Positions 35,748-45,195 of a DNA stretch of 64,000 bases are shown in pieces. Source of the DNA: Promethearchaeota archaeon (lineage in GTDB: Archaea; Asgardarchaeota; Lokiarchaeia; Sigyniarchaeales; SOKP01). The DNA is taken from the NCBI GenBank assembly GCA_019058245.1, contig JAHPZJ010000015.1, positions 1-64,000 of the forward strand. Reading direction: 5' to 3'. Numbering within the stretch: the first letter of the stretch is position 1; every line of letters starts with the position of its first letter. The position numbers and the translations under genes were made by a program. Under the pieces are notes generated by a model that was not told where the DNA came from, made no database searches, and saw nothing but the letters and a program-made list of their open reading frames with translations.

Positions 35748-36419
35748 ATGAAACCTACGTGCCATAAGTGTAATAGTATTAATTTTTGTACTATAGGAAA
35801 GCCAAATCATAATATAAAAAACTGTCCTATGATAGTATGCTCTGAAATTGAGGAAAAAGCATTTAATCTTTATAAGTCTGATGAGCTAATAAAAAAGACT
35901 ACAAAAGAGGCGTCTATAGTTGAAGCAACAGGGTATATTTTGTGGTCTCGATTAAAAGATACTATAGAATTTGCTAAAAGAATGAATTTTAGAAAAATAG
36001 GTTTAGCTTTTTGTGTTGGATTACAACGAGAGGCAAAAAAAACGGCAGAAATCCTAGAGAAATATGATTTTGAGGTATTTTCAGTGTGCTGCAAAACAGG
36101 GTCAATGAAAAAAATAGAGTTAGGTGTTCCAGAAGAATATACAAACATTTCAAAAACAGGGTATCCTATTGGGGTTGTATCATGCAACCCCGTTGCCCAA
36201 GCACTCCTTTTGAATAATGCCCAGACAGATTTAAACTTAATAATTGGATTGTGTGTTGGACATGATATTACTTTTACACAACTTTCAAATGCTCCAGTCT
36301 CTACTTTAATTGCAAAAGATAGATCAAATCAGCATAATCCAGCATCAGTTTTGTATACACACTATGGAAATTCCTTTTTTACTAAAGATTTATTAATTAA
36401 AAAAAAAGAAGTAAAATGA
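35748..36419 (+). CDS. DUF1847 family metal-binding protein
   Basis: About 223 residues. The cysteine-rich N-terminus (PTCHKCNSINFC and NCPMIVCS) and the block FAKRMNFRKIGLAFCVGLQREAKKTAEIL are typical of DUF1847. Later cysteines in VFSVCCKTGS, VSCNPVAQA and GLCVGHD are also conserved-looking. The family is thought to bind metal but its function is unknown. A TTG at 35742 also opens the frame; the ATG at 35748 is preferred. T-rich sequence follows the stop. Confidence 0.82.
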   Translation: MKPTCHKCNSINFCTIGKPNHNIKNCPMIVCSEIEEKAFNLYKSDELIKKTTKEASIVEATGYILWSRLKDTIEFAKRMNFRKIGLAFCVGLQREAKKTAEILEKYDFEVFSVCCKTGSMKKIELGVPEEYTNISKTGYPIGVVSCNPVAQALLLNNAQTDLNLIIGLCVGHDITFTQLSNAPVSTLIAKDRSNQHNPASVLYTHYGNSFFTKDLLIKKKEVK

Positions 36420-36528
36420 GGTTTTTTTAAGATATTGAATGACAAATCTGGCAACTTATATAATGTATCAAAAATTATACTCTAAACTAAATTTATTTTA
36501 CAAACAAAGTAAATTTAAATAATTAATT

Positions 36529-36738
36529 GTGAAATTCATCATTAATGCTCAGAAAATAACAAAGTGATTTAAAATAAGATACCCAAATATTGTAGTAGAA
36601 TTTATTAAACAACTCCCTCAAGACCATTATGGTTTAAAAAAGCTAATTAAAAAAAATTATAAAAGAATAGATTTTGGTAAAATTAAATCTCCTAAGGTAA
36701 ATACTGGAAAAAAAAAAATAGAAAATCTTTATAACCTA
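36529..36738 (+). pseudogene. In-frame remnant upstream of the TPR gene
   Basis: Upstream of the TTG at 36739 the same frame stays open back to a TGA at 36565-36567 and reads FKIRYPNIVVEFIKQLPQDH, then KSPKVNTGKKKIENL. Beyond the TGA, GTG at 36529 reads VKFIINAQKITK in the same frame. This resembles coding sequence, possibly the helical end of an NTPase module that often precedes TPR repeats, broken by a nonsense codon. The NTPase itself is not present. Confidence 0.4.
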
Positions 36739-38430
36739 TTGGTTAGTGAAATTCTCTCTACAAATCCAAAAGCATTAGAAATGCTTAAATATTTGTCTGT
36801 TATAAATACAAAAGTTGAGACCAATATTGATAGAATAGCAGTAGAACAGTCATATGATTCACAGAATTTTAATAATAACTTTAAAATACTATTAGAGACA
36901 GGATTAATAAAAGAGAAAGAGGGAAAAACAGGAATATATGAATTCGCATTTCCATATCTTCAAGAAATGTTAGAACTACAAACTGATAAAAAATCACATG
37001 AGTATGCACTTCGATACTACGAAGTAAAAACTAAAAAATTAAAGATTGATATTCTAGATGATATTGAAATTCTGTTTCATAAAGTTAAAGTAAATCCTAC
37101 CGAGATATTGATAAATGAATTTCTTTCTATAGCAAGTAGTATAGATCAATTTGATCAACGTCATAATAAATTAATTGATATTGGCATAGAATTACTTATA
37201 TTTGAAGATAAATATAAAGCACCCATTTTATTCGTGCTTGGTAATATTCTATCTATTATTGGAAATCCGGAGGACGCTGAGAAGACCTATCTTAATGCTA
37301 TAAAGATTTTCAAAAAGTTAGCAAAAAAGTACTACAGAATTTATTTACCTTATATTGCGACAATTCAAAAAAATCTTGGAACCCTTTATACAGACTTAAA
37401 ACGGTTTGAAGAAGCAGAAAAAATATATAGTAATGCCCTAAATTCATATAAAGAAATAGAAAAGAACTACTATGATGTGTATACCCCTGATTTTGATTCA
37501 AAAGAATATTCTAAAACGGAAGAATCCTATATTGATGATTTAAAGGCATACACTAAGTTATTAGAAAAAAATTACGATATCTATTTACCTGAAGAACCTT
37601 CTCCTACAAGTAATTTAGGAAATGTTTGTATTGATTTAGATTTACTAGAGGATCTTCAAGATGGGTCAATTGATTCTTTTGATAATTATAAAAAATTAGC
37701 ACATATGTGCTATCATATGTATTTAATTGATATTGCGAAAACCCAGAGCAATTTAGGACTTATTTATACTAATTTAGGAAGATATGAAGAAGCCGAAAAG
37801 ATGCATCTAGAAGCGTTAAAAATTAAAAGAAAAATAGCTGAGACTTATCCTGATCAAGTGTTGCCTGAATTAGCGTTCAGTTTTTTAGATCTCGGTGATC
37901 TCTATGCTAGTCTAAATAGATTTGAGGAGGCTGAATCTATGTTTAAGGATGCATTAAAGACTTCAAAAGAGTTAGTAAAAGAAAATCCAGAAGTATATAT
38001 GTATAATACAGCTCTTATACAAAATTCCCTTGGAATTATATATACAAGATTAAAAAATTATGATTTAGCAGAACAGATGTATCTTGATGCCCTTAAAACA
38101 TTTAAAATTTATGCAAAAGAAAATCCTGAACCTTACATTTATAATGTTGCTGATGTCCAGAACAATCTTGGTAATTTATACCTCATTTTAAGAAATCTTG
38201 AAAGAGCCCAATATTATCTTAGTAAGGCTATTAAGAAAGATCCTAATAATACTATAATATTATATAATATTGCGTGTCTTGAAGCACTAAGCAATAATCC
38301 AACTAAAGCATTAGAATTATTATCCAAATTAATTGAAATAGATAATAGTTATATTGAAAGAGCAAAATCAGATCAAAATTTCAATAATATCAGAGATTTA
38401 AAGGAATTTAAAGAAATAATTGGTAATTAA
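36739..38430 (+). CDS. Tetratricopeptide repeat protein, probably N-terminally truncated
   Basis: 563 residues. An N-terminal helical part (1-150) with a winged-helix-like look (NTKVETNIDRIAVEQSYDS...LLETGLIKEKEGKTGIYEF) is followed by repeated TPR units, such as SNLGLIYTNLGRYEEAEKMHLEALK, LGDLYASLNRFEEAESMFKDALK, LGIIYTRLKNYDLAEQMYLDAL and the C-terminal NNTIILYNIACLEAL. TPR arrays bind partner proteins. The TTG start with no good ribosome site, and coding-like sequence upstream, suggest that it is the C-terminal part of a formerly longer protein. Confidence 0.75.
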   Translation: MVSEILSTNPKALEMLKYLSVINTKVETNIDRIAVEQSYDSQNFNNNFKILLETGLIKEKEGKTGIYEFAFPYLQEMLELQTDKKSHEYALRYYEVKTKKLKIDILDDIEILFHKVKVNPTEILINEFLSIASSIDQFDQRHNKLIDIGIELLIFEDKYKAPILFVLGNILSIIGNPEDAEKTYLNAIKIFKKLAKKYYRIYLPYIATIQKNLGTLYTDLKRFEEAEKIYSNALNSYKEIEKNYYDVYTPDFDSKEYSKTEESYIDDLKAYTKLLEKNYDIYLPEEPSPTSNLGNVCIDLDLLEDLQDGSIDSFDNYKKLAHMCYHMYLIDIAKTQSNLGLIYTNLGRYEEAEKMHLEALKIKRKIAETYPDQVLPELAFSFLDLGDLYASLNRFEEAESMFKDALKTSKELVKENPEVYMYNTALIQNSLGIIYTRLKNYDLAEQMYLDALKTFKIYAKENPEPYIYNVADVQNNLGNLYLILRNLERAQYYLSKAIKKDPNNTIILYNIACLEALSNNPTKALELLSKLIEIDNSYIERAKSDQNFNNIRDLKEFKEIIGN

Positions 38431-38629
38431 TATATAAATTACTTATTTAAGTTCTGCTCTTTAGCTCAAATGTGAATAAAAATAATCTATATGATTCCTT
38501 ATAATAGGAAATCTATTTATTCTTACAATAATAAATTTAAATGAATAGTATTTATTCTATCAATCATTAGGATTTAGATATATAATAAATTAAAAAAGTA
38601 ACTTATAAAAATAGAAAAGAGGAGTTTAA

Positions 38630-40234
38630 ATGGGAAATTTAAAAGTTCTCGTTCTTGATAACCTTGATAATGTAGGTATTGAAATCTTTAATCAAGAGGG
38701 AATTCAAACTGACATTAAGGGAAAGCTAACACCAGATGAATTAGCAGCTATTATTGATAATTATGATGGTATCGCTCTCCGAGGAGCTACAAAAGTTACT
38801 GCTGAAGTATTTAAAAATATTTCTCGTTTGAAAGTGATTGGTCGTGCTGGTTCTGGAACCGACAATATTGATACAAAAATTGCCACAAAAAACGGTGTAG
38901 TAGTAATGAATGCTCCAGGGGGTAATACGATAACCACAGCAGAACATGCAATCGCTTTAATGTTTGCTCTAGCACGTCGAGTACCTCAAGCTTCTGCTTC
39001 TATGAAAGAGGGAAAATGGGAGAAGAATAGTTTTATAGGAACCGAACTCACTGATAAAACGCTGGGGATAATAGGAATTGGGAACATCGGAAAAATTGTG
39101 GCTGAGCGTGCTTTAGGTCTCAAAATGATTGTTTTAGGATATGACCCCTTTGTTAATAAAGAAGATATGTTGAAACTAGGCATTGAACCAGTTAAACTCG
39201 ATGAAATTTATGCTCGATCTGACTTTATTAGTTATCATACACCCCTTACTCCAGAAACAAAAGGAATGATCAATGCTCAGACAATTGCTAAGATGAAAAA
39301 GGGAGTTTTTCTTATAAATTGTGCACGGGGAGCTTTAATCAATGAAATTGATCTTCTGAACGCTCTTGAATCTGATCACGTTAAAGGAGTTGCTCTTGAT
39401 GTATTCCCTGTAGAGCCACCCTCCTCAAATACAGGACTATATAAACATCCTAATGTAATTCTAACTCCTCACTTAGGTGCTTCTACGAACGAAGCTCAAA
39501 AAAAAGTTGCGGTTATGATAGCAGAACAAATCTGTGATTTTCTTAAAAATGGTATAATTCGAAATTCAATTAATTTTCCTTCTGTGGCAGCGGAGCTGCT
39601 CCCAATTTTACAACCCTACTTTTCCCTATGTGAAAGATTAGGATCATTTTTAGGACAAATCCTTGAAGATCCCCTAAATGAACTTCGAGTTGAATATTTA
39701 GGAAACGCATCAAATCTTAAGGTTGCTTCACTCACGCTTTTTGTTCTAAAGGGAATTCTTCAACACCAAATTGAAGATGTCAATTTAGTTAATTCACGTA
39801 TGATTGCTGAAGAGCGCGGAATAAAAATTACAGAAGCTAAATCAAATAAAGCAGATAATTATATGAGTTTAATTCGTGTGATTACTATTACTGAAAAGGG
39901 TGAAAAATCAGTATCAGGAACTATCTTCGGGAATGGCCCTAAAATTATACAAATTAATAATTTTCCAATTGAAGCTGAATTATCAGGAGGAATGTTAATG
40001 CTTGAAAATCAAGATGTTCCTGGCGTTGTTGGCAGAGTAGGAACTTTCCTTGGAGAAAAAGCTATCAACATAGCAGGGCTTCAACTTGGTCGAAAAGAGG
40101 CAGGGGGTATTGCTATATCTCTTATAAATGTAGATAATGTTGTACCTGATGATGTACTTGCTCAACTTGCAAAATTACCTCATATAACATCAGCCAGATA
40201 TCTAAGATTCTCTAAAAATTCTCTGCAACAATGA
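38630..40234 (+). CDS. serA: D-3-phosphoglycerate dehydrogenase
   Basis: First enzyme of serine synthesis, 534 residues, the long form. Domains in order: substrate and NAD-binding domains with RAGSGTDNID, the NAD loop LGIIGIGNIGKIVAERA, the catalytic arginine in NCARGALINE, glutamate in DVFPVEPP and histidine in LTPHLGAST; then an intervening (ASB) domain from about residue 310; and a C-terminal ACT domain (LMLENQDVPGVVGRVGTFLG). The ACT domain usually gives serine feedback inhibition. A GAGGAG ribosome site precedes the ATG. Free-standing gene. Confidence 0.96.
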   Translation: MGNLKVLVLDNLDNVGIEIFNQEGIQTDIKGKLTPDELAAIIDNYDGIALRGATKVTAEVFKNISRLKVIGRAGSGTDNIDTKIATKNGVVVMNAPGGNTITTAEHAIALMFALARRVPQASASMKEGKWEKNSFIGTELTDKTLGIIGIGNIGKIVAERALGLKMIVLGYDPFVNKEDMLKLGIEPVKLDEIYARSDFISYHTPLTPETKGMINAQTIAKMKKGVFLINCARGALINEIDLLNALESDHVKGVALDVFPVEPPSSNTGLYKHPNVILTPHLGASTNEAQKKVAVMIAEQICDFLKNGIIRNSINFPSVAAELLPILQPYFSLCERLGSFLGQILEDPLNELRVEYLGNASNLKVASLTLFVLKGILQHQIEDVNLVNSRMIAEERGIKITEAKSNKADNYMSLIRVITITEKGEKSVSGTIFGNGPKIIQINNFPIEAELSGGMLMLENQDVPGVVGRVGTFLGEKAINIAGLQLGRKEAGGIAISLINVDNVVPDDVLAQLAKLPHITSARYLRFSKNSLQQ

Positions 40235-40292
40235 TAAATGAATTTCAATATCCAAAATTTCAGTAAAAAAATTAATTAATAAATTAAAAAAA

Positions 40293-41999
40293 TTAAATCC
40301 TTCTTACTATTTTTCTTACTGAATTCCGTTTCACATAGAGTATAATTATTATTATAACTCCAAGCAATGACCCTGTAAACAAAAAAGTAATTTGAAAGCC
40401 TGGTATTCTATCTTCTTCAAATGTAACTAGTATTGTGGTTTCTTGATCATTACCAGTGGTATCTACAGCTCGAGCTGTGATATTATGAAGTCCCTTACTA
40501 TAATCTGCTGTATTTAAACTATGAATTACTACAGGGTATGGGTAATAATTTGGCATATCTTCTTCTTTCAATAACACTTCATCAAAGTAAATTTGTATTT
40601 TATCAAGTGCTTGGTCATCATCGCCCTCTACTGTAATATTTACGATCCCACTTAAACCTGCCCCCGATTCGGGATTTGTAATTATTATCGTAGGATCAAC
40701 ATTATCTGCTGGAGCAATTCCATCTCCATTAATACTTACTTCAGTGGAAATAATTTGACTACCTCTTCCGTTCACATCTTCAGCAAAAAATGACATTTTA
40801 TAGTTAGAACCAAGTGTTGGAGAATTGATCGATACTCTTCCAGAAAAATTTCCATTCCCATCAGGTGTTAATTTCCATTGATATGCAGGTTCATTCTCAT
40901 CCCAAAGTCCCATTGATTCATTATCATTCGGGTCTGGGGGTGTCCAATCATCAGGTATTACTCTACAAGTCACATTCGCAATAGCCGTTGAACTATCAAC
41001 TCCTATGGTAATTGGAAAAGTTATTCTTTCGGGATTAAATACTACCCAAAATTTTAAAGGAACAAACAGAACTTGCGGATACGGAATCAAAAAAAGAGGA
41101 CATCCCTGACATATATAAGTATTTTTTGCATCGTTTCCATCTCCCGAACTTGGAAGTTGTCCCCAAGCATTTACTATATGTCCAACACCATCATGATTAT
41201 CCTCAATACATGGGTTTTGCACCTCATAACCTAAAGCTTTAATCTCATGATGAGCATCTACGAAAGCATCTCCAATGGAATTTCCTGCCAGAATAGAATT
41301 TAAAAGCCCTTCTCCAAACAACGAAATATGAGGTGGGATCGGACTCCACCATGCGCTATAACCAGGTTCCGTTGAAGTCATAATTATCCTATTGGATTTA
41401 CTTAAATCATCTAACCAAGATCCAGAAGCACATGCCTCATATATAACAATAATCCGATCACATCCAGAAGCTGCCTCAAAATCATCCAGATATTGATCAA
41501 CTTCCCAAGCAGCTAATGAAGTAAAAGGAGCCATTGACATTGCATCGGTTCCTCCATGATCATGTATATAGACCGCTAACACACCATTTGGACCAACCTT
41601 ACTTGGTGCCCATTCAGTAAATGCATATTCTAAATTTGGACGATAAGAAGCCGCATATTCCCGTGTAGTATATGTAACAGAATATAATGGAACTAACATT
41701 AAAATTTCATCAGCAGTATTGCCACATGCTAATGCTTGATCATAGACCCATTCACATGTCAATAATACTAATTCCCATGCTTCATGATCTGATCTATCTC
41801 CTCCAATAATGATCCAAGCATCTATACACTCGTATTGAGCAGTACTAGCTTTAACCGAATTATTGGAATTAGTTATAAATTGATTATCACTTAGATTTCC
41901 ACTAGAATTATTTATAAGTATCATTTGTGTACTTGGTAGAAAAATTACGAGAATTGTTAAAATCATTAAAAACATTATTTTTAAATTGAATTTCTTCAT
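40293..41999 (-). CDS. Secreted C13 (legumain-like) peptidase, copy 1, with C-terminal anchor
   Basis: 568 residues from ATG 41999 (the frame opens at 42032, but 41999 gives a clean signal peptide MKKFNLKIMFLMILTILVIF). The caspase-fold domain shows DAWIIIGGDR, the catalytic histidine in YIHDHGGTD (His148) and cysteine in YEACASGSW (Cys190), as in legumain-type peptidases. An Ig-like beta domain follows (NPESGAGLSGIVNITVEG to TTILVTFEE). The C-terminus is IPGFQITFLF plus a hydrophobic helix and basic residues, resembling an archaeosortase-type sorting signal. Target proteins are unknown. Tandem paralog of the next gene. Confidence 0.85.
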   Translation of the reverse strand: MKKFNLKIMFLMILTILVIFLPSTQMILINNSSGNLSDNQFITNSNNSVKASTAQYECIDAWIIIGGDRSDHEAWELVLLTCEWVYDQALACGNTADEILMLVPLYSVTYTTREYAASYRPNLEYAFTEWAPSKVGPNGVLAVYIHDHGGTDAMSMAPFTSLAAWEVDQYLDDFEAASGCDRIIVIYEACASGSWLDDLSKSNRIIMTSTEPGYSAWWSPIPPHISLFGEGLLNSILAGNSIGDAFVDAHHEIKALGYEVQNPCIEDNHDGVGHIVNAWGQLPSSGDGNDAKNTYICQGCPLFLIPYPQVLFVPLKFWVVFNPERITFPITIGVDSSTAIANVTCRVIPDDWTPPDPNDNESMGLWDENEPAYQWKLTPDGNGNFSGRVSINSPTLGSNYKMSFFAEDVNGRGSQIISTEVSINGDGIAPADNVDPTIIITNPESGAGLSGIVNITVEGDDDQALDKIQIYFDEVLLKEEDMPNYYPYPVVIHSLNTADYSKGLHNITARAVDTTGNDQETTILVTFEEDRIPGFQITFLFTGSLLGVIIIIILYVKRNSVRKIVRRI

Positions 42000-42175
42000 A
42001 ATTATTAAATCACTTATGAATAAATGATGCATAGTAAATGATTATAAGGGACTATTTAAATCTATGGAAGAGTGCTGGAATTCAATATCATATTTTTTAT
42101 TCTTCTCTACTTATAATATTTTTAAAATTTAATGAAAAAAAGAAAATAAAAAGTATAAAAAAAAAGATTTAAATC

Positions 42176-43882
42176 TCATTTATTTTTCCTTACTAAGTTC
42201 CGTTTACTTAAGAGAATGAATATAATAATCACTCCAATCAATGTCCCGCTAAATAGAAAAGAAATTTGAAAGCCTGGAATTCCTTCTTCTTCAAATGTAA
42301 CTAGTATTGTAGTCTCTTGATAATTGCTTGAGTTATCTACTGCTCTAGCTGTTATGTTATGAAGTCCCTTACTGTAATCTGCGGTATTTATACTATGAAT
42401 TACTTCAGGATATGGGTAATAATCTGGCATAGCTTCACTTTTTAATAATAATCCATCAAGATAAAGTTCTATTCTATCAAGTGCTTGATCATCATCTCCT
42501 TCTGCTGTTATGTTAACTATACCACTTAGCCCCGCGTTCGATTCTGGGTTTGTAATTGTTATTGAAGGATCTGTAGTATCTGGGGGTGCTGTTCCATCAT
42601 CATTAACTGTAATTAGAGTTGATTCAGCCTTAGCTACAGTACCATCCAGGTTTTGTACATGGAACACAACTTTATAATCCCCTAAAGAAGCACCTTGTGC
42701 AGATAAACGTCCTAAATAAAGATTGTTTCCATATATTCCATCATTGGCCTTTCCATCTCCATGGTTCCCGTCGTCATATACATAGGTTTGTTTAATATTG
42801 TCTTGAATCATTGGTACAATTCCGTCTCCATCTGGATCTGGAGGTGTTGGAGGTACCCATCCTGGGGGAAGTACTCTCACATACACCTTTTCAATAGGTG
42901 TATGATTGCTTACAACGACCCAAATAGGAGTAGTAGGGGCTTGGACAGATATATATGCTCTTAAAGGGAACTGAAATATAAAGGTTTCTGGAGGACAATT
43001 AGTTCCAGTGCCTATCCAATAATTTAATGCATCTGAGCCGTCTCCTCCGTTTGGTAAATCACCCCATGTATCTACTTCATGACCCAAATCGTCATGATTA
43101 TCATCAATCAAAGGTTTTTCTACACCTCCATACCCACTAGCTATTACATGATCTACAGCATCTTCAAAACATTCTCCGATAGTATTACATGCTACTAGTG
43201 ACGAAAAAAATTCTTCAGAAAAATATGCCCATTCAGAACTTGCAAATGCATTATGAGTAGTGTCCGTTGAGGTAATTACAATTCGATTACTTTTGCTAAT
43301 ATCGTCAATAAATGAACCTGCATGACAAGCTTCGTATATTATAACCATACGATTACAGTCAGTAGCAGTCTCTAATTCATCTAACCAACTACTTAAAGAA
43401 CTAGCTGCTAAGTTTGGACCTGTAATAGACATTGAATTAGTACCTCCATGATCAAACATATATATCCCCAGAGCCTGACTTGGACCTACTCTACTAGCAG
43501 CCCAATTAGTAATCGCATCCTCAATATTTGCAAGATTAGCAACATCATCTTGAAAAAGAGAAATATGATATGCATCAGTAACAGTTGGATCTGGTCCTAA
43601 ATACTTTATGTTACTTGCTGAAACATCTCGACTGACTAATATAAAATAAGCAACATCACATCCCTTTTTTATTTGTGTAACACATGCATGATCGGATTCT
43701 CTATCACCTCCAATTATAATCCATGCTCCAATATTTAAGCGCGCAGCTGCTGATTTTGGATTTGGGACCTCTGAATTAATAGATTGATGATTATTCATAG
43801 TTATTATCTGTGCATTTGGAATAATAGTTGTGAAAATCGCAAAGATCAATAAAAAATATATTTTTTTTTTAAATTTCCTCAT
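42176..43882 (-). CDS. Secreted C13 (legumain-like) peptidase, copy 2, with C-terminal anchor
   Basis: 568 residues, paralogous to copy 1 and in the same orientation 143 bases upstream of it. A signal peptide occupies residues 1-26. Catalytic residues are His145 (MFDHGGTNS) and Cys186 (YEACHAGSF). The C-terminal Ig-like domain and tail (IPGFQISFLFSGTLIGVI) are nearly identical to copy 1, whereas the segment just after the protease domain differs more. The pair would act at the cell surface, possibly in processing envelope proteins. Each copy has its own upstream gap, so separate promoters are likely. Confidence 0.85.
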   Translation of the reverse strand: MRKFKKKIYFLLIFAIFTTIIPNAQIITMNNHQSINSEVPNPKSAAARLNIGAWIIIGGDRESDHACVTQIKKGCDVAYFILVSRDVSASNIKYLGPDPTVTDAYHISLFQDDVANLANIEDAITNWAASRVGPSQALGIYMFDHGGTNSMSITGPNLAASSLSSWLDELETATDCNRMVIIYEACHAGSFIDDISKSNRIVITSTDTTHNAFASSEWAYFSEEFFSSLVACNTIGECFEDAVDHVIASGYGGVEKPLIDDNHDDLGHEVDTWGDLPNGGDGSDALNYWIGTGTNCPPETFIFQFPLRAYISVQAPTTPIWVVVSNHTPIEKVYVRVLPPGWVPPTPPDPDGDGIVPMIQDNIKQTYVYDDGNHGDGKANDGIYGNNLYLGRLSAQGASLGDYKVVFHVQNLDGTVAKAESTLITVNDDGTAPPDTTDPSITITNPESNAGLSGIVNITAEGDDDQALDRIELYLDGLLLKSEAMPDYYPYPEVIHSINTADYSKGLHNITARAVDNSSNYQETTILVTFEEEGIPGFQISFLFSGTLIGVIIIFILLSKRNLVRKNK

Positions 43883-44114
43883 AATTATAAAATCTCTTTT
43901 AATTAAATGAATTATAGAGATAGATTATAATCCAGTATTTAAATCTATTGCAGAGTAGTGGAGATCAAAGCTGGCTTAAATTAGATAGAAAATCTGTAAT
44001 TAACAGCCTTGATCTTAAAATTAGTGATAATAACAGATACAAATGTATAAACCCTAAATTTTTATTCAATTGAAAAATTATTCTTCACAAAATTTTCATC
44101 GAAATTAGCCTCTT

Positions 44115-44855
44115 TTAATTGTAGAAAGGAAGAGTGCTAAGTCTCTTTTGGATTTCAATAAATGGGTGTATAACCATTTTTTTGGTAAGTTCATATACAT
44201 CTTTTGTACCTGAATAGATATCATGCCATTTTACGGCTTTTCCAAATACATTTTTTAATGTCACCTTCTTGTTAAGTAGAGCGTCTTTTGTAATATCTTT
44301 TGGTATATTCACCATTGTTTCTTTATAGACCTTCTCAATGGCAGTTTTTACATTCATTTTAGGTTTACTCTGTAGTTTAACAACTACTTTATCCATAAAG
44401 TCTTTATATTCACTTAAATAATCAAATGTCTTTTCAGCATATTTAACAACTTTTTGAGCATCAATTCTACCCGCATCAAAACTTTGAATTGTGTCTCTCA
44501 TCCTATCTTTCGCTTTATCTATAAGGCGATCCTTAATTTCTTTAATTAGAACATCTATTGAGCCTTCACCGGATAAGACATCATTAGCTTTCTGATCTAA
44601 ACTTGAAAGTAGACTTTTTTCCACCTCTAATGGTGAAGACTTAGTGTTTTCAAGAATCTCACGCATATTTTCGGTGTATTCTGTTTCATTTTTATTAGTT
44701 ATATACTCTTTTACAATTTCTTGCTGTTTTTGCTGTTCTTGTTGTTCTCCTTCAGCGCAAGAAACACATAGTCCAGTATAAGAATGTATCTCACCTATCC
44801 AGGCTTCAGTACCATATACCTTTTTACACTTCTCACAATGTTTGTATTTTACCAT
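44115..44855 (-). CDS. Zinc-finger and coiled-coil protein of unknown function
   Basis: 246 residues from ATG 44855 (44876 is also possible). The N-terminus carries a four-cysteine ribbon, HCEKCKKVYG and LCVSCAEG. A glutamine/glutamate-rich linker leads into long charged helices (about 80-190) and a helical C-terminal part with IPKDITKDALLNKKVTLKNVFGKAVKWHDI. No known family. Free-standing gene; nothing in the context suggests a role. Confidence 0.65.
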   Translation of the reverse strand: MVKYKHCEKCKKVYGTEAWIGEIHSYTGLCVSCAEGEQQEQQKQQEIVKEYITNKNETEYTENMREILENTKSSPLEVEKSLLSSLDQKANDVLSGEGSIDVLIKEIKDRLIDKAKDRMRDTIQSFDAGRIDAQKVVKYAEKTFDYLSEYKDFMDKVVVKLQSKPKMNVKTAIEKVYKETMVNIPKDITKDALLNKKVTLKNVFGKAVKWHDIYSGTKDVYELTKKMVIHPFIEIQKRLSTLPFYN

Positions 44856-45045
44856 AGACACCACATACCTAATCATTATGTAAATTAATTTATTATTTTA
44901 ATTTTTCACTTAAGTTCATATTATTCCTCATTATTCTATGAGAATAAAATTTGTCAGTGACCTATAATTAGGTTAAGTTTCATTATATATATTTATCATT
45001 GAGTTTATTGGTTTGGATTAGATTATTCAATGAAAATTTCGTAGA

Positions 45046-45078
45046 ATTCAGACTCTGAATTTACTTTTCCATTCCAAT
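45046..45078 (+). repeat. 33-nt direct repeat, copy A, upstream of the kinase-like gene
   Basis: This copy starts ATTCAGACTCTGAATTTAC and ends CATTCCAAT. It matches copy B at 46338-46370 in 29 of 33 positions, in the same orientation. The first half contains the palindrome TTCAGA-C-TCTGAA. It lies in a gene-free stretch of about 340 bases (44856-45195) that otherwise holds nothing I recognise. The two copies bracket the kinase-like gene. Confidence 0.6.
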
Positions 45079-45195
45079 TTCAAAAAAAATTAGGACAAAA
45101 TTTAAAAAGGCTCGAACCGTGTGTTTCTTAAAAAGGTGGATAATACAAATAAGAGAAAAATGCATTAGAAGAAATAAATCATCTATTATAGAAAA

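Noticed and set aside
25329..36567. Idea that TGA is read as tryptophan or selenocysteine (TGA at 25329-25331 and 36565-36567)
   Set aside because: Several clearly intact genes here, such as HMG-CoA synthase, aconitase X large subunit and mevalonate kinase, end with TGA, so it is a normal stop. No SECIS-like element was sought successfully.
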